Shown: positions 24,704 to 39,721 of the stretch, in pieces
Layout: each line of letters opens with the position of its first letter
Position numbering within the stretch: the stretch's first letter is position 1
Source of the DNA: Ilex aquifolium
Taxonomy: Eukaryota > Streptophyta > Magnoliopsida > Aquifoliales > Aquifoliaceae
NCBI GenBank assembly: GCA_951799425.1
Contig: OX637402.1
Location: 18,551,844-18,615,843 of the forward strand
Direction: 5' to 3'
Length of the DNA stretch: 64,000 nucleotides
The notes under the pieces: model-generated
Database searches by the model: none
The model's input: only the letters and a program-made list of their open reading frames with translations
What the model was told of the DNA's origin: nothing
Program-made: the position numbers and the translations under genes

Positions 24704-25003
24704 GAAGGTCACTCTTCCATAAGAGGCCAAAACATAGTTGAATCCTCTGATCTTTCAGCTAAACTTGTGGAAGATTTTGTGGATTAGGTAGTTTCAACAC
24801 CCTTTTCGGGATCTGCTAATCCATTGTTCCTATGTCTTAGCGGGGCCCACTCAAAAGCTTAGTTTCCTGGGAGGGTATGCTTCTGGACAGGTCTCAAAAC
24901 TCACAAAACCCATGGTGTCTTTTTGACAAATCTCAATCAGGTAGTCAAGGATGCATGTGAATGCTCTTCCTCCAAGCCTAACGCCACCGGTTTGGTAGAA
25001 CCT
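24704..25003 (+). pseudogene. Unidentified coding relic with two in-frame stops
   Basis: One frame stays open across 100 codons except for TAG at 24785-24787 and TAG at 24860-24862. Its composition is coding-like and unlike the AT-rich flanks, with readable stretches such as HKTHGVFLTNLNQVVKDACE. I do not recognise the family. It has no start codon, no splice context and no visible tail, so it may be a truncated retrocopy or captured exon. Confidence 0.35.
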
Positions 25004-25756
25004 AAATCTATTGAGATTATTTGAATTGTGTTGTATCGTGTTTGATTTATCTAGTTTCGATTCGTGTTAATTTTTAGTCAATTTTATCCCGACTTGTTTA
25101 AATAATAATGTCAAATAATCTATTAATATTGACATTTATAATTCGTAAACACGAAGTTCAGAATTAAGATCTCTTTGTATTTCAACAGCATAAAAAAAAA
25201 TCAGATTGGTTCAAAAATTTACAAAATCCGATAAAAATCATCTAATTTTACATGGATTCATATAATATTAGCTCAGTAAAAAGATAGAAATTTAAATCAC
25301 TATTTTTTGTCACTATTATGCCCATAAAGCGAGTTTTTCGCGTCAAAGAATATTCATGACATTAACCTAACTTGTTTAGAATGTGTATTAGTGAGTCTTA
25401 TCATTTATGCATAAATCTTGAAATTGGCCACTCCAACAGTATTAATTTTAAAAAAAAAAAAATACCAACAGTATTAATTAGGCATGGGATTCAAGACCTA
25501 AAGTTTGTCAAAATTTACCACCTCCCCCCAAAAAGTCATATGTGGTTTGCTCTTGACTTGACTGGACTGGTTTGGCCCAAAAAGTCATATGTGTGTGCAA
25601 TTGGTAAGATTTGCAAAAGTGACACAAACACACAAAACAAAGAGGTGTGTCTCTAAGTTGAATTATGAACAAAACTACAAAATAAAATATAATTTTTTGG
25701 TTTTCAGGGCATCACATCCCAAATGTGGAGTTGTCTATATATAGTACCCCTTGACC

Positions 25757-25801
<45 letters not shown>

Positions 25802-26612
25802 CAAAAAAAATAAAAAAATTGGTACCATATTTCTATTTACCACATTGTAGATATTTTTATCATTGTTATGGTATCGAAAAAAAGTAATAAAAACACTCAC
25901 ACAAGAGTTGTAAAAACACTCATAGTAGTGATAAAAACGGATTTAAATTCCCCCCATTACCCTTTCCCTTCAATTCCTTTCAATATAGTGCTAGATGAGT
26001 GACATGTGTAAAATTTTGAATTTCAATAGATGAGATGTTTCCTCGTTCATTTTATTGTTGGTAGAGTGTTAATCATTATTAAGGAATTTTCTCACAAGGG
26101 AAAAATTTTATTCATTGAAATTCAGAATTTTACATATGTCACTCATCTAGCAGTGTATTGAGGAAAATTTAAGGGAAAGGGTAATGGAAGGGATCCGAAT
26201 CCAATAAAAACACATACAAAAATGATAAATTTTTTAATTGTAAAAAGACCTATAAAATTATAAAAACACTCATTCAAGTAATAGTTTTAGACATACGGTC
26301 CCAAATTTTTTTTTTTTATATCGTAGTTTAAGTCCGCCAATTGCTCAAGCATGACATAGTTGTGAGTGGTCCCAATTTTCCCTTCCTCCAAGAGTCCAAT
26401 GAAAGAGGCTTAGCTTTGTTCATGAACCACTTGACAATAATAATGTATAAAATGATAGAATCTCAACAAAGACGTTCAAGAGTAACAGTCACAATTACAT
26501 TATTGAATTATGTCACTTTCATATTATTATATTCACAAATTAAATTAATTTTTTAAGTCTCAATAACATAACTCTTCTCTTATAGCGTTTTTGAGATACG
26601 AAAAAAAATAAT
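25004..26612. other. AT-rich intergenic DNA with (TA)n
   Basis: An A run followed by (TA)n lies at 25757-25797. Inverted sequence near 25980-26180 (AAATTCCTTAATAATGATTA and its counterpart) hints at an old MITE. No gene recognised. Confidence 0.45.
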
Positions 26613-26789
26613 AATGCTATTATAACCTAAAAAATTGATTTAATTTGTTAATCTAATGATGTGACAATAACATGATTCAGTAGTAGTATTATGACGATAA
26701 CTCTTGCACTTTTTTATTGAGGCTCTATCACTTGACACGTCATTATATCGATAAATTAGTTCAATTTTTTAGGTCCTACTAACATTAGT
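26613..26789. mobile_element. Small MITE, AATGCTATT family
   Basis: The left arm AATGCTATTATAACCTAA continues as AAATTGATTTAATTTG. The right arm, complemented, reads AATGTTAGTAGGACCTAA then AAATTGAACTAATTTA, an inverted repeat of about 50 bp. The same arm sequence recurs in intron 2 of the carbonic anhydrase gene near 28780-28850 and at 10869-11015. Confidence 0.6.
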
Positions 26790-27633
26790 CGTGATTCGTG
26801 AAAAAAATGATCAAGCTGTTGATCACTGATTTGCCTTCCTAGTTTATGATATATTTTTCTTTTTCAATTTCCATTATACACAAACATAGAACATGTTCCT
26901 TATACTTATTTAATAGAGTCCAGATCATAGGTGATAAATTAGGCAAGTTGTGGGTTAATAATAAAATAGCCTCCAATCAATGGTCAACCAAGTGCAAGTA
27001 GATTATTTAATTCTAAGTTAGTAACCCTGGCTCCAACCCATTATTAATTGCTCACAAAAATACTGTATCATTAATGGACCTATTAGAAACAAATATCAAA
27101 ATTCAAATCTTATCATCATTGCTTAAAATAATGTCAACCCCCGCACCCCAAACGTTTCCATCTCAATGGGTCCAGATCATTTTAATTTTTTTCTTAACAG
27201 ATCATTCTTTATTAATGAGTGAGCGAGACTCGTTATATATAACATGTCCCACTTGAATTAGGTTGTATGAGAAGTGTTAAACCTAAGACTTCTGAGTTAT
27301 CAGAGTTCAATCACCTTTATTCTTAAGTAAATATGTTATACACCGGCTCGGGGTTATGGTGGCTAATATCCAAACTCGATGGAATAGTTGACGTAAATTT
27401 TAATGCTATGTAACAAAAAAAGAAAAAAATAATAATAGGTGATTAATTAAGAAAATAATTAAATAAAAAATATATTGAAGTGAATCTCGCCCCATCTGAT
27501 GTATTGAATATGAAATTCCACATTTAAAATTTAAAATTTTCCATTTATTCATCATAATTGCCGCAAAAGACAGCCCATGGGTTAATTGTCCAAACGGCAG
27601 TGTAAACCATGGTTAGTCTAAACCATTTTCTTT
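26790..27633. other. Upstream region of the carbonic anhydrase gene
   Basis: AT-rich sequence with no separate gene. A CCATGGTTAG near 27608 sits just upstream of the TATA box; no regulatory element can be assigned with confidence. Confidence 0.4.
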
Positions 27634-27642
27634 CTATAAAAG
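27634..27642 (+). promoter_or_regulatory. TATA box of the carbonic anhydrase gene
   Basis: CTATAAAAG is a near-consensus plant TATA box. It predicts transcription starting near 27665-27675. A first untranslated exon would end at 27789 (AAAAG|GTTCGT) and splice to 28091 (TTTTCCGTAG|AGAG), 13 nt before the ATG. Confidence 0.65.
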
Positions 27643-28103
27643 CGTGCAATACATGAGTTCCTGTCTGATCTGCCGGTAAAAGTAGAGATCAGGTGGTTCG
27701 TTTATTCTCTGCTATAATCTTCTACTTCTACAGCAGAAAGAAAGCTCAGACTCAGAGAATCCATAAAAGTCTCGGAGGAAGCTAAAAAGGTTCGTACAGA
27801 TTTTGTTCTCTCCCACGAAAATTCACGCTTCTTCTTAATTCTCTGTTCATCTTTTACGCACCGATTTCGATGTACATCAAATCTTTCCATTTCATTTTCT
27901 TCTTCAAGTTCAGTCTGTTTCACCAAATTCAGTCAATTCTAGCGCCTAATTTGCTTGACTTTGTTGCTTGCTTCGGATTCATCTTAGAGATCAAACATAT
28001 ATATATATATATATGTATGTATTTATATATATACTGTCTCCTGTCTAATACTTCGGATTGTTGATATGGTTGTGGATGAATTTTCCGTAGAGAGAAAGAT
28101 CCT

Positions 28104-31100
28104 ATGGCAAAAGATTCATGCGAAGACGCCATTGCAGGACTGAAGAAGCTTCTCAGGTACTGTTTTTGTACAGTTTTGCCTTTTCCTATTCCGAACCATT
28201 GGGATTCTGATCCACTCATTCATTGATGCTCTCTCTCTGTCTCTGTAATTATTGAGCTAAAGCTGTCCTCTTGCGTAATTCCATTTTCCGAAAATGGGTT
28301 TTTTTATTTATTTATTTCGTCACCCGTATGAAAGGCCGGCGAAATTCCATACTTCTTTGTCCACCACGTGGGGCCCGGAGGGAAAAGACATCGTCAGTTA
28401 TACGTCATTTGATGGGTCCCACACGGTGTCTGACCGTTATTTTGAAATTTCTGCAGTGAGAAAGGTGACCTGGGAGCTGTGGCCGCCGCAAAGATCAAGC
28501 AATTAACTGCAGACTTAGAGGCGACCGCTGAAAAACCGTTCAACGCGGTTGAGAAGATAAAAACCGGGTTCGCTCACTTCAAGAAAGAGAAATTCGAGTA
28601 CGTAGTTGTACTTTATAGACTTTTTTTCCACCCTTTGGGGGTAAAAAATATTCGAATCTTCCTAGCTGTTTGCTTATTTTTATTGAATCTCCAGTTGCTC
28701 ACAAACATGTATTAGTAAAAAAGATAGTACTAGATTGTTAAAAAAATGATAATAAAATGAGAGATCAAATGATTTGTCATTTTTAAAAAATTAACCTAAT
28801 TTATCGACATAATGATATGTCAAGTAATAGAGTTTCAATAAAAAAGTCTAACAGCAGTGGCGTATTTATAGTGGGGCTAGTTGCCCCCATTGAAATTTTA
28901 AAAATTTTTGGGGAGTAAGTATAATTTTAAAAATTTATTAGAGATTTGCCCCCACTGAATTTTTTTTAAAAGATTTATAGGTAGTTATGATATTTTGACA
29001 AATATATGGGTCACTTATAAATGTCAAAAAAATTCATTTAAAAAGCTAAATGCCTTCATTATGATTAAATTATTTTGATTTGATGTTTTGAATAGTTTTA
29101 TTGTGATTGATTAAGTAATTCTTATACTAAAGTTTAGTTTAATAGAATAATCATAGTTTACGTTTGTTTCGATTAGTTGTTAAAATTCAACTATATATGA
29201 TTGAACCAAATTTTTTGTTAGGTGATTAGGTCTTATAGATAAATTTATACTTAACTTTTTTTATTGACTCTTTTTGTACAACGCTCATGTATATGAGTTG
29301 TTACTTTAATTAACGTTCCATTAATGAAATTATAAATTTGTGAACATTAATAATTTTAATATTCATATGATTTAAGTTGACCCCACATGACAAAATTTCT
29401 GACTTCACCCCTAATTACGGTCATAACACCAATATAACGGGTGAGGATCCTCTTAGAAAATTAACAGTAGCTATTAATTAAAAGAGCGTCATTTTGATGC
29501 AAAACGATACTGTTTTAATCAACAATGACCCTACTGTTAAAAATTAACAAAAGAGGAGCCGGACCCCATTTCTACATGACAGTAATTGGTTCCATTTTTT
29601 AGTCTATGACTAGTGTATCCTCTTGGAATCTTCCTCCCCAATATGGGTAATTACGTGGTTAAAAGAGGGGAATAAGAATACAATATTCTTTTATAGTAAA
29701 TGTGAGTGATCTATTATTGAGAAAATTGAGGGAGATTTATCCTAAATTATCCTTGCACTCCTAAATTATTCTTTTATAGTCATCCGGCTAAATTTGATAC
29801 AAATATGGGGAGGAAGATAGCAATTTGCGGTCTTCCAAGGAAGAGTGTTAGTACAAATTACAAAAAGAAAGTTGTATTGTATGATTCAGAATATAAAGTT
29901 TTCAAGGTTTTGTGCATTGTTGGATTTGGTTGTAGTGACTGATTGGGGACTTGGCTTACTTTTTTGACAGGAAGAATCCTGCTTTGTATGGTGAACTTGC
30001 CAAAGGCCAGAGCCCCAAGGTGGGTGTTTTGCCTCCTTATTTCCTTCTGCATTCTAAATTTCTAATACTGCCTTTCAATATTTCTACTCTGGATTTAATG
30101 TTCTTTAAGGTTAATTATCAGTGTCTTTCATCCCCTCAATAAGTGAAGTCCCGCACTTTCTAATAATAAAAAAAAAAAAGTGGGGCAAAGCGCCTGTTTG
30201 AAGTGGCCAAGACTTATGCTATAATAAGAAAGAAAGTACATCGAACTATAAAGAAAGGGATTATTAGTTTCTCTTAAATTATTGTCATTTTGAATATTTT
30301 GTGAATGAGTCTACTCCCAATCAAAGAGTAGGTGTAAACAATCGTCAGTTCAGGTTGCTGATTTCTTTCATAGCGGATGTTTCTTCATAATTTTATAACT
30401 TAAAAGAGTTTGGTGGCCTACTTTTCCAGAAAATGCTCCACCTTCTGTCACTAGTTAGGTTTCTGTCAAATGGGATCAGTGTGAGTTCATTGCCAGATAT
30501 ATAAATAGGATATAAAAACTAACATACATTAAAGTAAAGAGCGAGGCTTGGTTTCTCTTTCATTTGGATCAGACGATAATATTCCTGGGATTACACCAGA
30601 TGAGGAACTGTTTTAGAATTAGATGAAAAATGGCTTGAAGTGGAACGTGGTGGATAAGAAACAAAGTTTTACTGCTATATGGTGCATGGTTTAATTGATG
30701 GAAAGAGAGAGGCTTTTTTGTTGGTTCATAAAGAGAAAGGCTTTTTCAAAGCATCTTGCTATTGACACAAGTTTATACTGGTCGCTTGTAGCTAATTTTA
30801 TGCGGTTTATGGCGTTTGCCTCCTCTGATAATATTCATTGTTTGTGCTTCTTTTTTTTTTCAGTTTTTGGTATTTGCCTGCTCAGACTCTCGAGTTTGCC
30901 CATCGCATATCCTCAATTTCCAGCCAGGTGAAGCCTTTATAGTCCGAAACATTGCCAGTATGGTCCCTCCATTTGACCAGGTTCTACAAACAAACCTTCA
31001 CTAACTCATTTTGGCCCAGTTTGATTTGCGTCTCAAAAAAACAGTATCTAAAAACTATTTTTGGGAAGAGTTTTAAAAAAATGTTTTTTTGTGTCGCGGT

Positions 31101-34100
31101 ACTTATTTGGTTATATATTTCTAAAAAACAGTTCTGCAAAATAAAAAATAATAAAACTTGTTTCTACAATAACTTAGAAAACAATAAAAACAGAAATGTG
31201 GTAGTGGTGGTGGTTTCTAAAAATATACAAAATAGTCTTAACTTGTTAGCTAAATCTATCCACTTTTTTTCTCATTTTCGAAAAACAAAAATGAAAAACA
31301 ACTGGTCAAATAATTTTTTTTTCTATAAACTATTTCCGAAAACAGAGAAACAGTTTTTAGGATTCAAACCAAACAAGGTGCTATCTTTTCAAAGTTGAGT
31401 TGGTCACAGAAATGAAATCATTCGATTATTTTTGAACGTTCATATTGGAGAGAAAAAGGAATGCAAATACTGTAATATTCATAAAGCATCCAAATGCCCT
31501 TTAAAGCCAGCCTCTTAACTAACCTTTCAATCAATAATGCTTCTCTGTTTGATAGTCTCATACCAAGTAACAAAGTTAATTTGACTTTGTTTGTGTATCT
31601 GCTGCAGAAAAAATATTCTGGTGTGGGGGCTGCCATTGAATATGCAGTATTACATCTGAAGGTAAAATAATAGCCCTTCTTTTTTGTACCCAACTTTATT
31701 CTTTCATGTTTAGTCGATTTCTTGATAGAGATAGTACCTTGGTGTTGCCCACTTCGTGGTGGATGGGTGGAGGGCAACATGACGAGGCCGATCCTCTAAG
31801 CTTTGTCCCACACGCTTCTCTGTTGATTTTCATATTTCCTTGGGCATATGCCCGTCAAAACCCAAAAGAGATGCCTTTTGTTGTCTTTAGGGTTAATTGC
31901 CCTATAGATTCCAAAGTATGAAATTCGTTTCATTTTGATCCTTAAGATTTTAATTACATTATTTTAGTCCTTAAAATAAAGAATATGTTTCTATGTAATC
32001 TCTCAAACAGACAATGTTCAAATTATTAATGGTTTTGACTATAAACTTGTTACGTGATATCTAAATATGAGCAAAAAATAATTTGGATAGCTCTTGACTA
32101 AATATCTATCCAAATTTTGATCAAAGGGCTATCCAAATTACACATTTTTGGTCATGAGCTACATAAATTTTGGTTAAGAGCTACTCAAATTATATGTTTT
32201 TGGTCAATAACTACTCTAAATTTTGGTCAAGAGTTACCTTAATAATTTTTTTGTCCATATTTAAGTATCACATGACAAATTTATGATTAAAAACAGTTAG
32301 TAATTTGAACGTTATCTACTTGAGGGACTACATATATACATATTCAATAATTTAGGAACTAAAATGAGACAAATTCTATATTTTAAAGACCTCCAATGCA
32401 ATTAACTTTTTCTTTTTAATTATACATGAAAACAATTTGTGATAAATAATTTAAAGTCAGAGCCAATGATTTGAGATGAGTAGTTCTTTTGCTTCTTGCA
32501 TGCCATAAGGAACATACATCCCCATTACCTCGGAATGCAATAATCGAAGAGTTTTGAATATCTTTTCTGTTTTTTTTTTTTTTTTTCTTTTAAACCCCCT
32601 TTGTCCCTTTTTGGTTGAGTTGGAGTTAATTAAAAGAGAATATGCTGTAGGTGGAGAATATTGTGATCATTGGGCACAGCTGTTGTGGAGGAATAAAGGG
32701 ACTCATGTCTATCCCAGACGATGGGACCACTGCTAGGTTAGTCTTCTTTAAATAACCAATTTCAAAGTTTATTGCTAAGTTTGTGGATCCTTATATCCGA
32801 TTTGATTATGATTTGATTTAAATTATTTATATATTTTTATATATACAGTAAATAAATTAAGTGATTATTTAAAGAAATTTAGTTAAAATTTATGTATAAT
32901 TTATTGAAATTTAATTAATTAAGTTATTCTGATCGGATTGTTAACGAATTCAGGTATGAACCACGAAAATAAAATTCGTCAGATTATTGGATTAGGTAGA
33001 ATCCAATTCAAACCCGATCCGTTGACAGGCCTACTTGCTGTTAATAATTTTCATTATTTTTTAGGGTTAATAATATTTTTGGTCTCTAAAGTATGTATGT
33101 TTTATCAGTTTAGTCCTCAGTGTATCAATTTTGTCAATTTGGTCTCTAATGTATTCAATTCGTGTCATTTTGATCTCTATATAGACAGATCGTTAAGTTT
33201 TTGACGGAATAATTATGTGTTGGGCATGTAATACCGTCTAAAAAAATGATACGCGGTCACTTCCGTCAAAAACTTGACGAATTGTCTGATTAGAGACCAA
33301 AATGACATGAATTGAATACTTTAGGGATTAAATTGATACAATAAAAACTAAACTTAAAAAAAAAACATATTTTAGGGATAAAAAAATACTATTAACCCTG
33401 TTTTTTAATATTCTCTGTATAGCTTTTTCTGGTGTGCTAAGCATCCATTCCAATCATAAACATAAAGTTTACAAGAGAGGTATAGCCTCTTCTGGGTATC
33501 AAAAGATTCAAAACACTCTAGTCAAATTATTTTGTATGCCATGGACGATCATTTAAGGATTAGAACGATTGTTCTCGATGATTCCTTTTTGATTTTTTTT
33601 GTTACTGACGTATTACTATTAAAAATAGTGGAAGACAAGATCAATAATAGACTAACAATGGAAATTTTGCCTGTTGGTCTGCCAGTGATTTTATAGAAAA
33701 CTGGGTCAAAATCGGTTTGCCCGCCAAGGCCAAGGTGAAAGCAGAACGCGGCAATTTGAATGTAACAGAACAGTGTACCTACTTGGAGAAGGTATGTATC
33801 AACCAATTTACTCCATTTTTTACGATAATATCAATTAGATGCGTATATTTAAGATCTTTGAAGTACCTCGTAGAAAGTTTGCTTCATAATGACCGCCCAG
33901 CTGCAGTATTATGATGTTAAATGGCTTCTTCATTGAAATAATGCAGGAGGCTGTAAATATATCACTGGGAAACCTGTTAACTTATCCATTTGTGAGAGAG
34001 GCTGTGGCGAAAAAAATCCTATCTTTGAAGGGTGGACACTATGATTTTGTCAAAGGATCTTTTGAGCTTTGGAGTCTTGACTTTGGCCTTTCACCCTCTG

Positions 34101-34111
34101 TATTTGTATGA
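28104..34111 (+). CDS. BCA: Beta carbonic anhydrase, cytosolic type, 256 aa
   Basis: Catalyses the reversible hydration of CO2 to bicarbonate at a zinc centre. Coding exons: 28104-28156, 28457-28597, 29971-30019, 30864-30980, 31608-31661, 32651-32736, 33686-33791 and 33947-34111. All junctions are GT-AG and the phases close exactly to 771 nt. Zinc ligands are Cys87, His147 and Cys150 (ACSDSR at 86-91, GHSCCGG at 146-152), with the Asp89-Arg91 dyad; other family marks are [11 protein letters not shown] near 25-35 and [14 protein letters not shown] near the end. No transit peptide precedes the start: upstream ATGs stop at once, so the product should be cytosolic or membrane-associated, like Arabidopsis BCA3/BCA4. 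Introns carry several MITEs. It converges on AOR, with 635 bp between the stop codons. Confidence 0.95.
28780..29420. repeat. Transposon-derived sequence in carbonic anhydrase intron 2
   Basis: 28780-28850 matches one arm of the AATGCTATT MITE family. From 28855 a block begins CAGTGGCGTATTTATAGTGG, contains TTGCCCCCA motifs, and ends near 29415 in TTCACCCCTAAT, resembling hAT ends (CAGTGGCG / TAGGGGTGAA). No target duplication could be matched, so the boundaries are provisional. Confidence 0.4.
31014..31385. repeat. Inverted-repeat element in carbonic anhydrase intron 5
   Basis: TTTGATTTGCGTCTCAAAAA at the left is mirrored on the right by a complement reading TTTGGTTTGAATCCTAAAAA. The interior is A-rich. 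MITE-like; exact ends not established. Confidence 0.4.
31887..32410. repeat. Inverted-repeat element in carbonic anhydrase intron 6
   Basis: GGGTTAATTGCCCTATAG on the left pairs loosely with the right end, whose complement reads AGTTAATTGCATTGGAGG. Both arms continue with TTTCATTTTGATCC-like sequence. The centre holds repeats of TTTTGGTCAAGAGCTAC. It resembles the Mutator-type MITE at 33064-33398. Confidence 0.45.
32787..33035. repeat. Dispersed AT-rich repeat, copy 1 (intron 7)
   Basis: This stretch aligns in direct orientation with 38214-38500. Shared blocks include TTATTTATATATTT, TATTTAAAGAAATTTA, TAATTTATT, TTAATTAAGTTATTC and TTGTTAACGAATT. Class unknown. Confidence 0.55.
33064..33398. 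mobile_element. Mutator-type MITE in carbonic anhydrase intron 7
   Basis: GGGTTAAT...ATTAACCC with inverted arms of about 130-150 bp containing TTTGGTCTCTAA, TATTCAATTC and GTCAAGTTTTTGACGGA motifs. It is flanked by TATTTTTTA (33055-33063) and TGTTTTTTA (33399-33407), a 9-bp duplication with one mismatch. Confidence 0.7.
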
Positions 34112-34204
34112 GCACCTGCATTTTGCAAGTAGCTGCCTTCTTTCATTCGGAACTTTTCCTCAAAGCGCTTGCTGTACAAGTCATTATGGCGACAATTTGA
34201 TGAA

Positions 34205-34210
34205 AATAAA
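34205..34210 (+). promoter_or_regulatory. Polyadenylation signal of the carbonic anhydrase gene
   Basis: AATAAA lies 94 bp after the TGA stop, a typical distance for a plant near-upstream element. Confidence 0.5.
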
Positions 34211-34746
34211 TGTTTCTGGCGTGTGAAATATAATTTATGTGTATCTTCTTCATCTTTGAACCAACTTGTTTGACATTGTATATTCTTATAAGTAAAATGA
34301 TGGATTTTTATGTTGAGAGTTCATGCATATAATCAATACATGGTTAAACAAAAGGACATTGTAGAGCAACATCAGATCATTATGTTCCTTTCCCAGTTGA
34401 GGCATAATTTCTTGAATGTTCCGTAAGAATTTTCATCAGGAAATCAAGCAAACTTCTGTATTAGAAAGGAATTACTTATTACTTGGGACAACTAACCTTT
34501 ACAAATTCTTTTCAATGGCTGCTACCAACAATTTAACCTATTGTTTGTCCAAATATGGCTCAATCGTAGATCTTTAAATCTTATTCGCTGTCTTTGTAGT
34601 TGCTAGAGAAAGAAAGCAAATCCCATGCACTGCACGGATTTAATGCAAGTATAGTTTATACATCAAACAACACTCTTGCTATATACCTAATTATAGAAAA
34701 CCCTCAAGTATGTAACTGAAATAATCTAGGTTTCTTATGTTTACTC

Positions 34747-37773
<3,027 letters not shown>

Positions 37774-38213
37774 TTATCTCTTTTTGCTCGGCCCCCGCGC
37801 TTTTATCTGGTGTTTCTCAGATTGGGCCTGGGCCTGGGCCTGCACTTGTAGTCATTGTGCAATCAATGCCCAATTCAACATTAACTTGAATTATTTCGAA
37901 TCATAACTAGATTACTGTTTAAAAAATCATAATTAGATTTATATTTTAATTTTTTTATTAAATGAATAAAATTGAACTCGACTATCTCATATTAGGCGAC
38001 CTTGGCTATACATTTTTATTCTGATACAGGATTACAAATGGATCGTATATAGCACTCATTTTCGTATTTTTACTTTAAGGATTAATGCTTCTAATATTTT
38101 CGATCGTTTTGGATAAATATAAAAAAGGAAAATTCTATATTTTTTACTGATAATTTAAATCCGAATTTGGAAATAATATCTTATATTTTACGGATTCGAA
38201 TTTGAATATACCT

Positions 38214-38500
38214 ATACCCGATCTGATTATTATTTGATCCGAATTATTTATATATTTCTATATAAATATTAAGGAAATTAAGTAGTTATTTAAAGAAATT
38301 TAATTAAAATTTAGGTATAATTTATTAAAATTTAGTTAATTAAGTTATTCGAATTAGATTAAATTTTAAATTGTTAACGAATTTGGATATGAACCATAAA
38401 AATTAAATCAGTCAAATTATCAAATTGAATTTGAACTGGACTTTAAAAATCGAATTTAAATTCGGATCGGTCAAAATCCAATCCAAATTCGATCTGTATA
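38214..38500. repeat. Dispersed AT-rich repeat, copy 2
   Basis: Direct-orientation counterpart of 32787-33035, located between the divergent AOR and OB-fold genes. Same order of shared blocks, some substitutions and small indels. Confidence 0.55.
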
Positions 38501-38639
38501 CGCTGGCAGCGCTTAACAGCATTATAGGCCTTGGGCTGGGATATGTCTGAAAAACAAAACCTGTTAGACATGGAAGTATTTGGGCCAACCCAACCAAAAT
38601 CCCACTGGGTGGCATCTTGAGTCCATTCATCGATCCGAT

Positions 38640-38781
38640 CCGGTCCGCTCCATGAGGAAAGAGTTTCAAACCCTTTTCAACACGACGGTCTCTCTGTCTC
38701 TCTCTTTATCTCTCCCGATCTGCCTTCAAAATCTCTCTCTTGTCCAAATACTCCGATTCTGTGATCTGCCAATCAGGCGAG
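38640..38781 (+). other. Possible untranslated first exon of the OB-fold gene
   Basis: A CT-rich leader-like stretch with TCTCTCTCTTTATCTC precedes AGGCGAG|GTACTT, a good donor at 38782. The best acceptor before the ATG is CCTAAG at 39703-39708. A 5'-UTR intron of about 0.9 kb is inferred, not proven. Confidence 0.4.
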
Positions 38782-38913
38782 GTACTTTATTTATGCTTTG
38801 ATTGTGTTCCGTTTGCCTTATAGCTCTTTCATCTTCTGACAATTTCTGCTATCAATCAAAGCACGCTTTTGAATGAATCCATGCATGTATATCTGATGTG
38901 TATGTAATGTCAG

Positions 38914-39065
38914 ATGGATGTGACATTCATTTACTTTCCATTGCTTAGGAAGCAGGAAGTTTCAATTTTGATGATAGAAAGTCTATCTGTATATATATGT
39001 AATATGGATGTGACATTCACTTACTTTAGATTGCTTAGGAGCCAGAAAGTTCCACTTTTGAATGA
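38914..39065 (+). repeat. Tandem duplication, 90-bp offset, in the 5' intron
   Basis: ATGGATGTGACATTCA starts at 38914 and again at 39004. The copies stay alignable for about 60 bp, through TTGCTTAGGARSCAG. Confidence 0.7.
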
Positions 39066-39481
39066 TTTGTTAAATTGTTGGGTTTTATTTCAAAAAGGAA
39101 TTTGTTTGATCAGAATAAGAGGCTGTTGGACACTAAAAACAGGTCAGGCCTCACATTTTGAAAAGTGGTTTGGGGTTGTATTGAAGATGGGGGGAAGGAT
39201 TTGGTTTAGTTTGGAATGGTTTCGAATCTACATGCGAACCAAGCGAAAGTTTGAGTATAAGCTCGATACTGTTTTAGTGAAAAACAAGCTGAGCTGATCT
39301 CGAGCCAGCTTTGGCCAAGCCAGGCCCGAGAAAAAATCCAAGCTCGTGATTAAGCTCGGGCGAATATGAACACCCTGACATGAACTCGAACCAAGCCTGA
39401 GAAAATTCAAGCTCGGGAGGCTCTGCTCGATTGATACTCCTAATTATGATCTGCCCTCTCTCTCTCTCTCTCCCTCGTGTG

Positions 39482-39637
39482 TTTTAGTTTGATGCTTCTT
39501 AAGGATTCTATTTTGTTTCCTTTTTTGGTGTGAATCTACTTTGTTGCTCCTTGTGCCAGCTTTAGTTTGATGTTTCTTAAGGATTCTATTTTGTTGCCTT
39601 TTTTGGAGTGAATCTACTTTGTTGCTCCTGGTGCCAT
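39482..39637 (+). repeat. Tandem duplication, 78-bp unit, in the 5' intron
   Basis: Two copies, starting at 39482 and 39560, share TTTAGTTTGATG, TTCTTAAGGATTCTATTTTG and GTGAATCTACTTTGTTGCTC with few mismatches. Confidence 0.8.
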
Positions 39638-39721
39638 TTTACTCTTTTTTTTTTTGTGTGTTCTTTTAAACGTCTGATTGATTTGTATTGTTAATCTGTA
39701 TGCCTAAGGGTTTTGTTACAA

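Noticed and set aside
30952..31398. 148-codon frame
   Set aside because: Runs from carbonic anhydrase exon 5 in another frame into an A-rich intron element.
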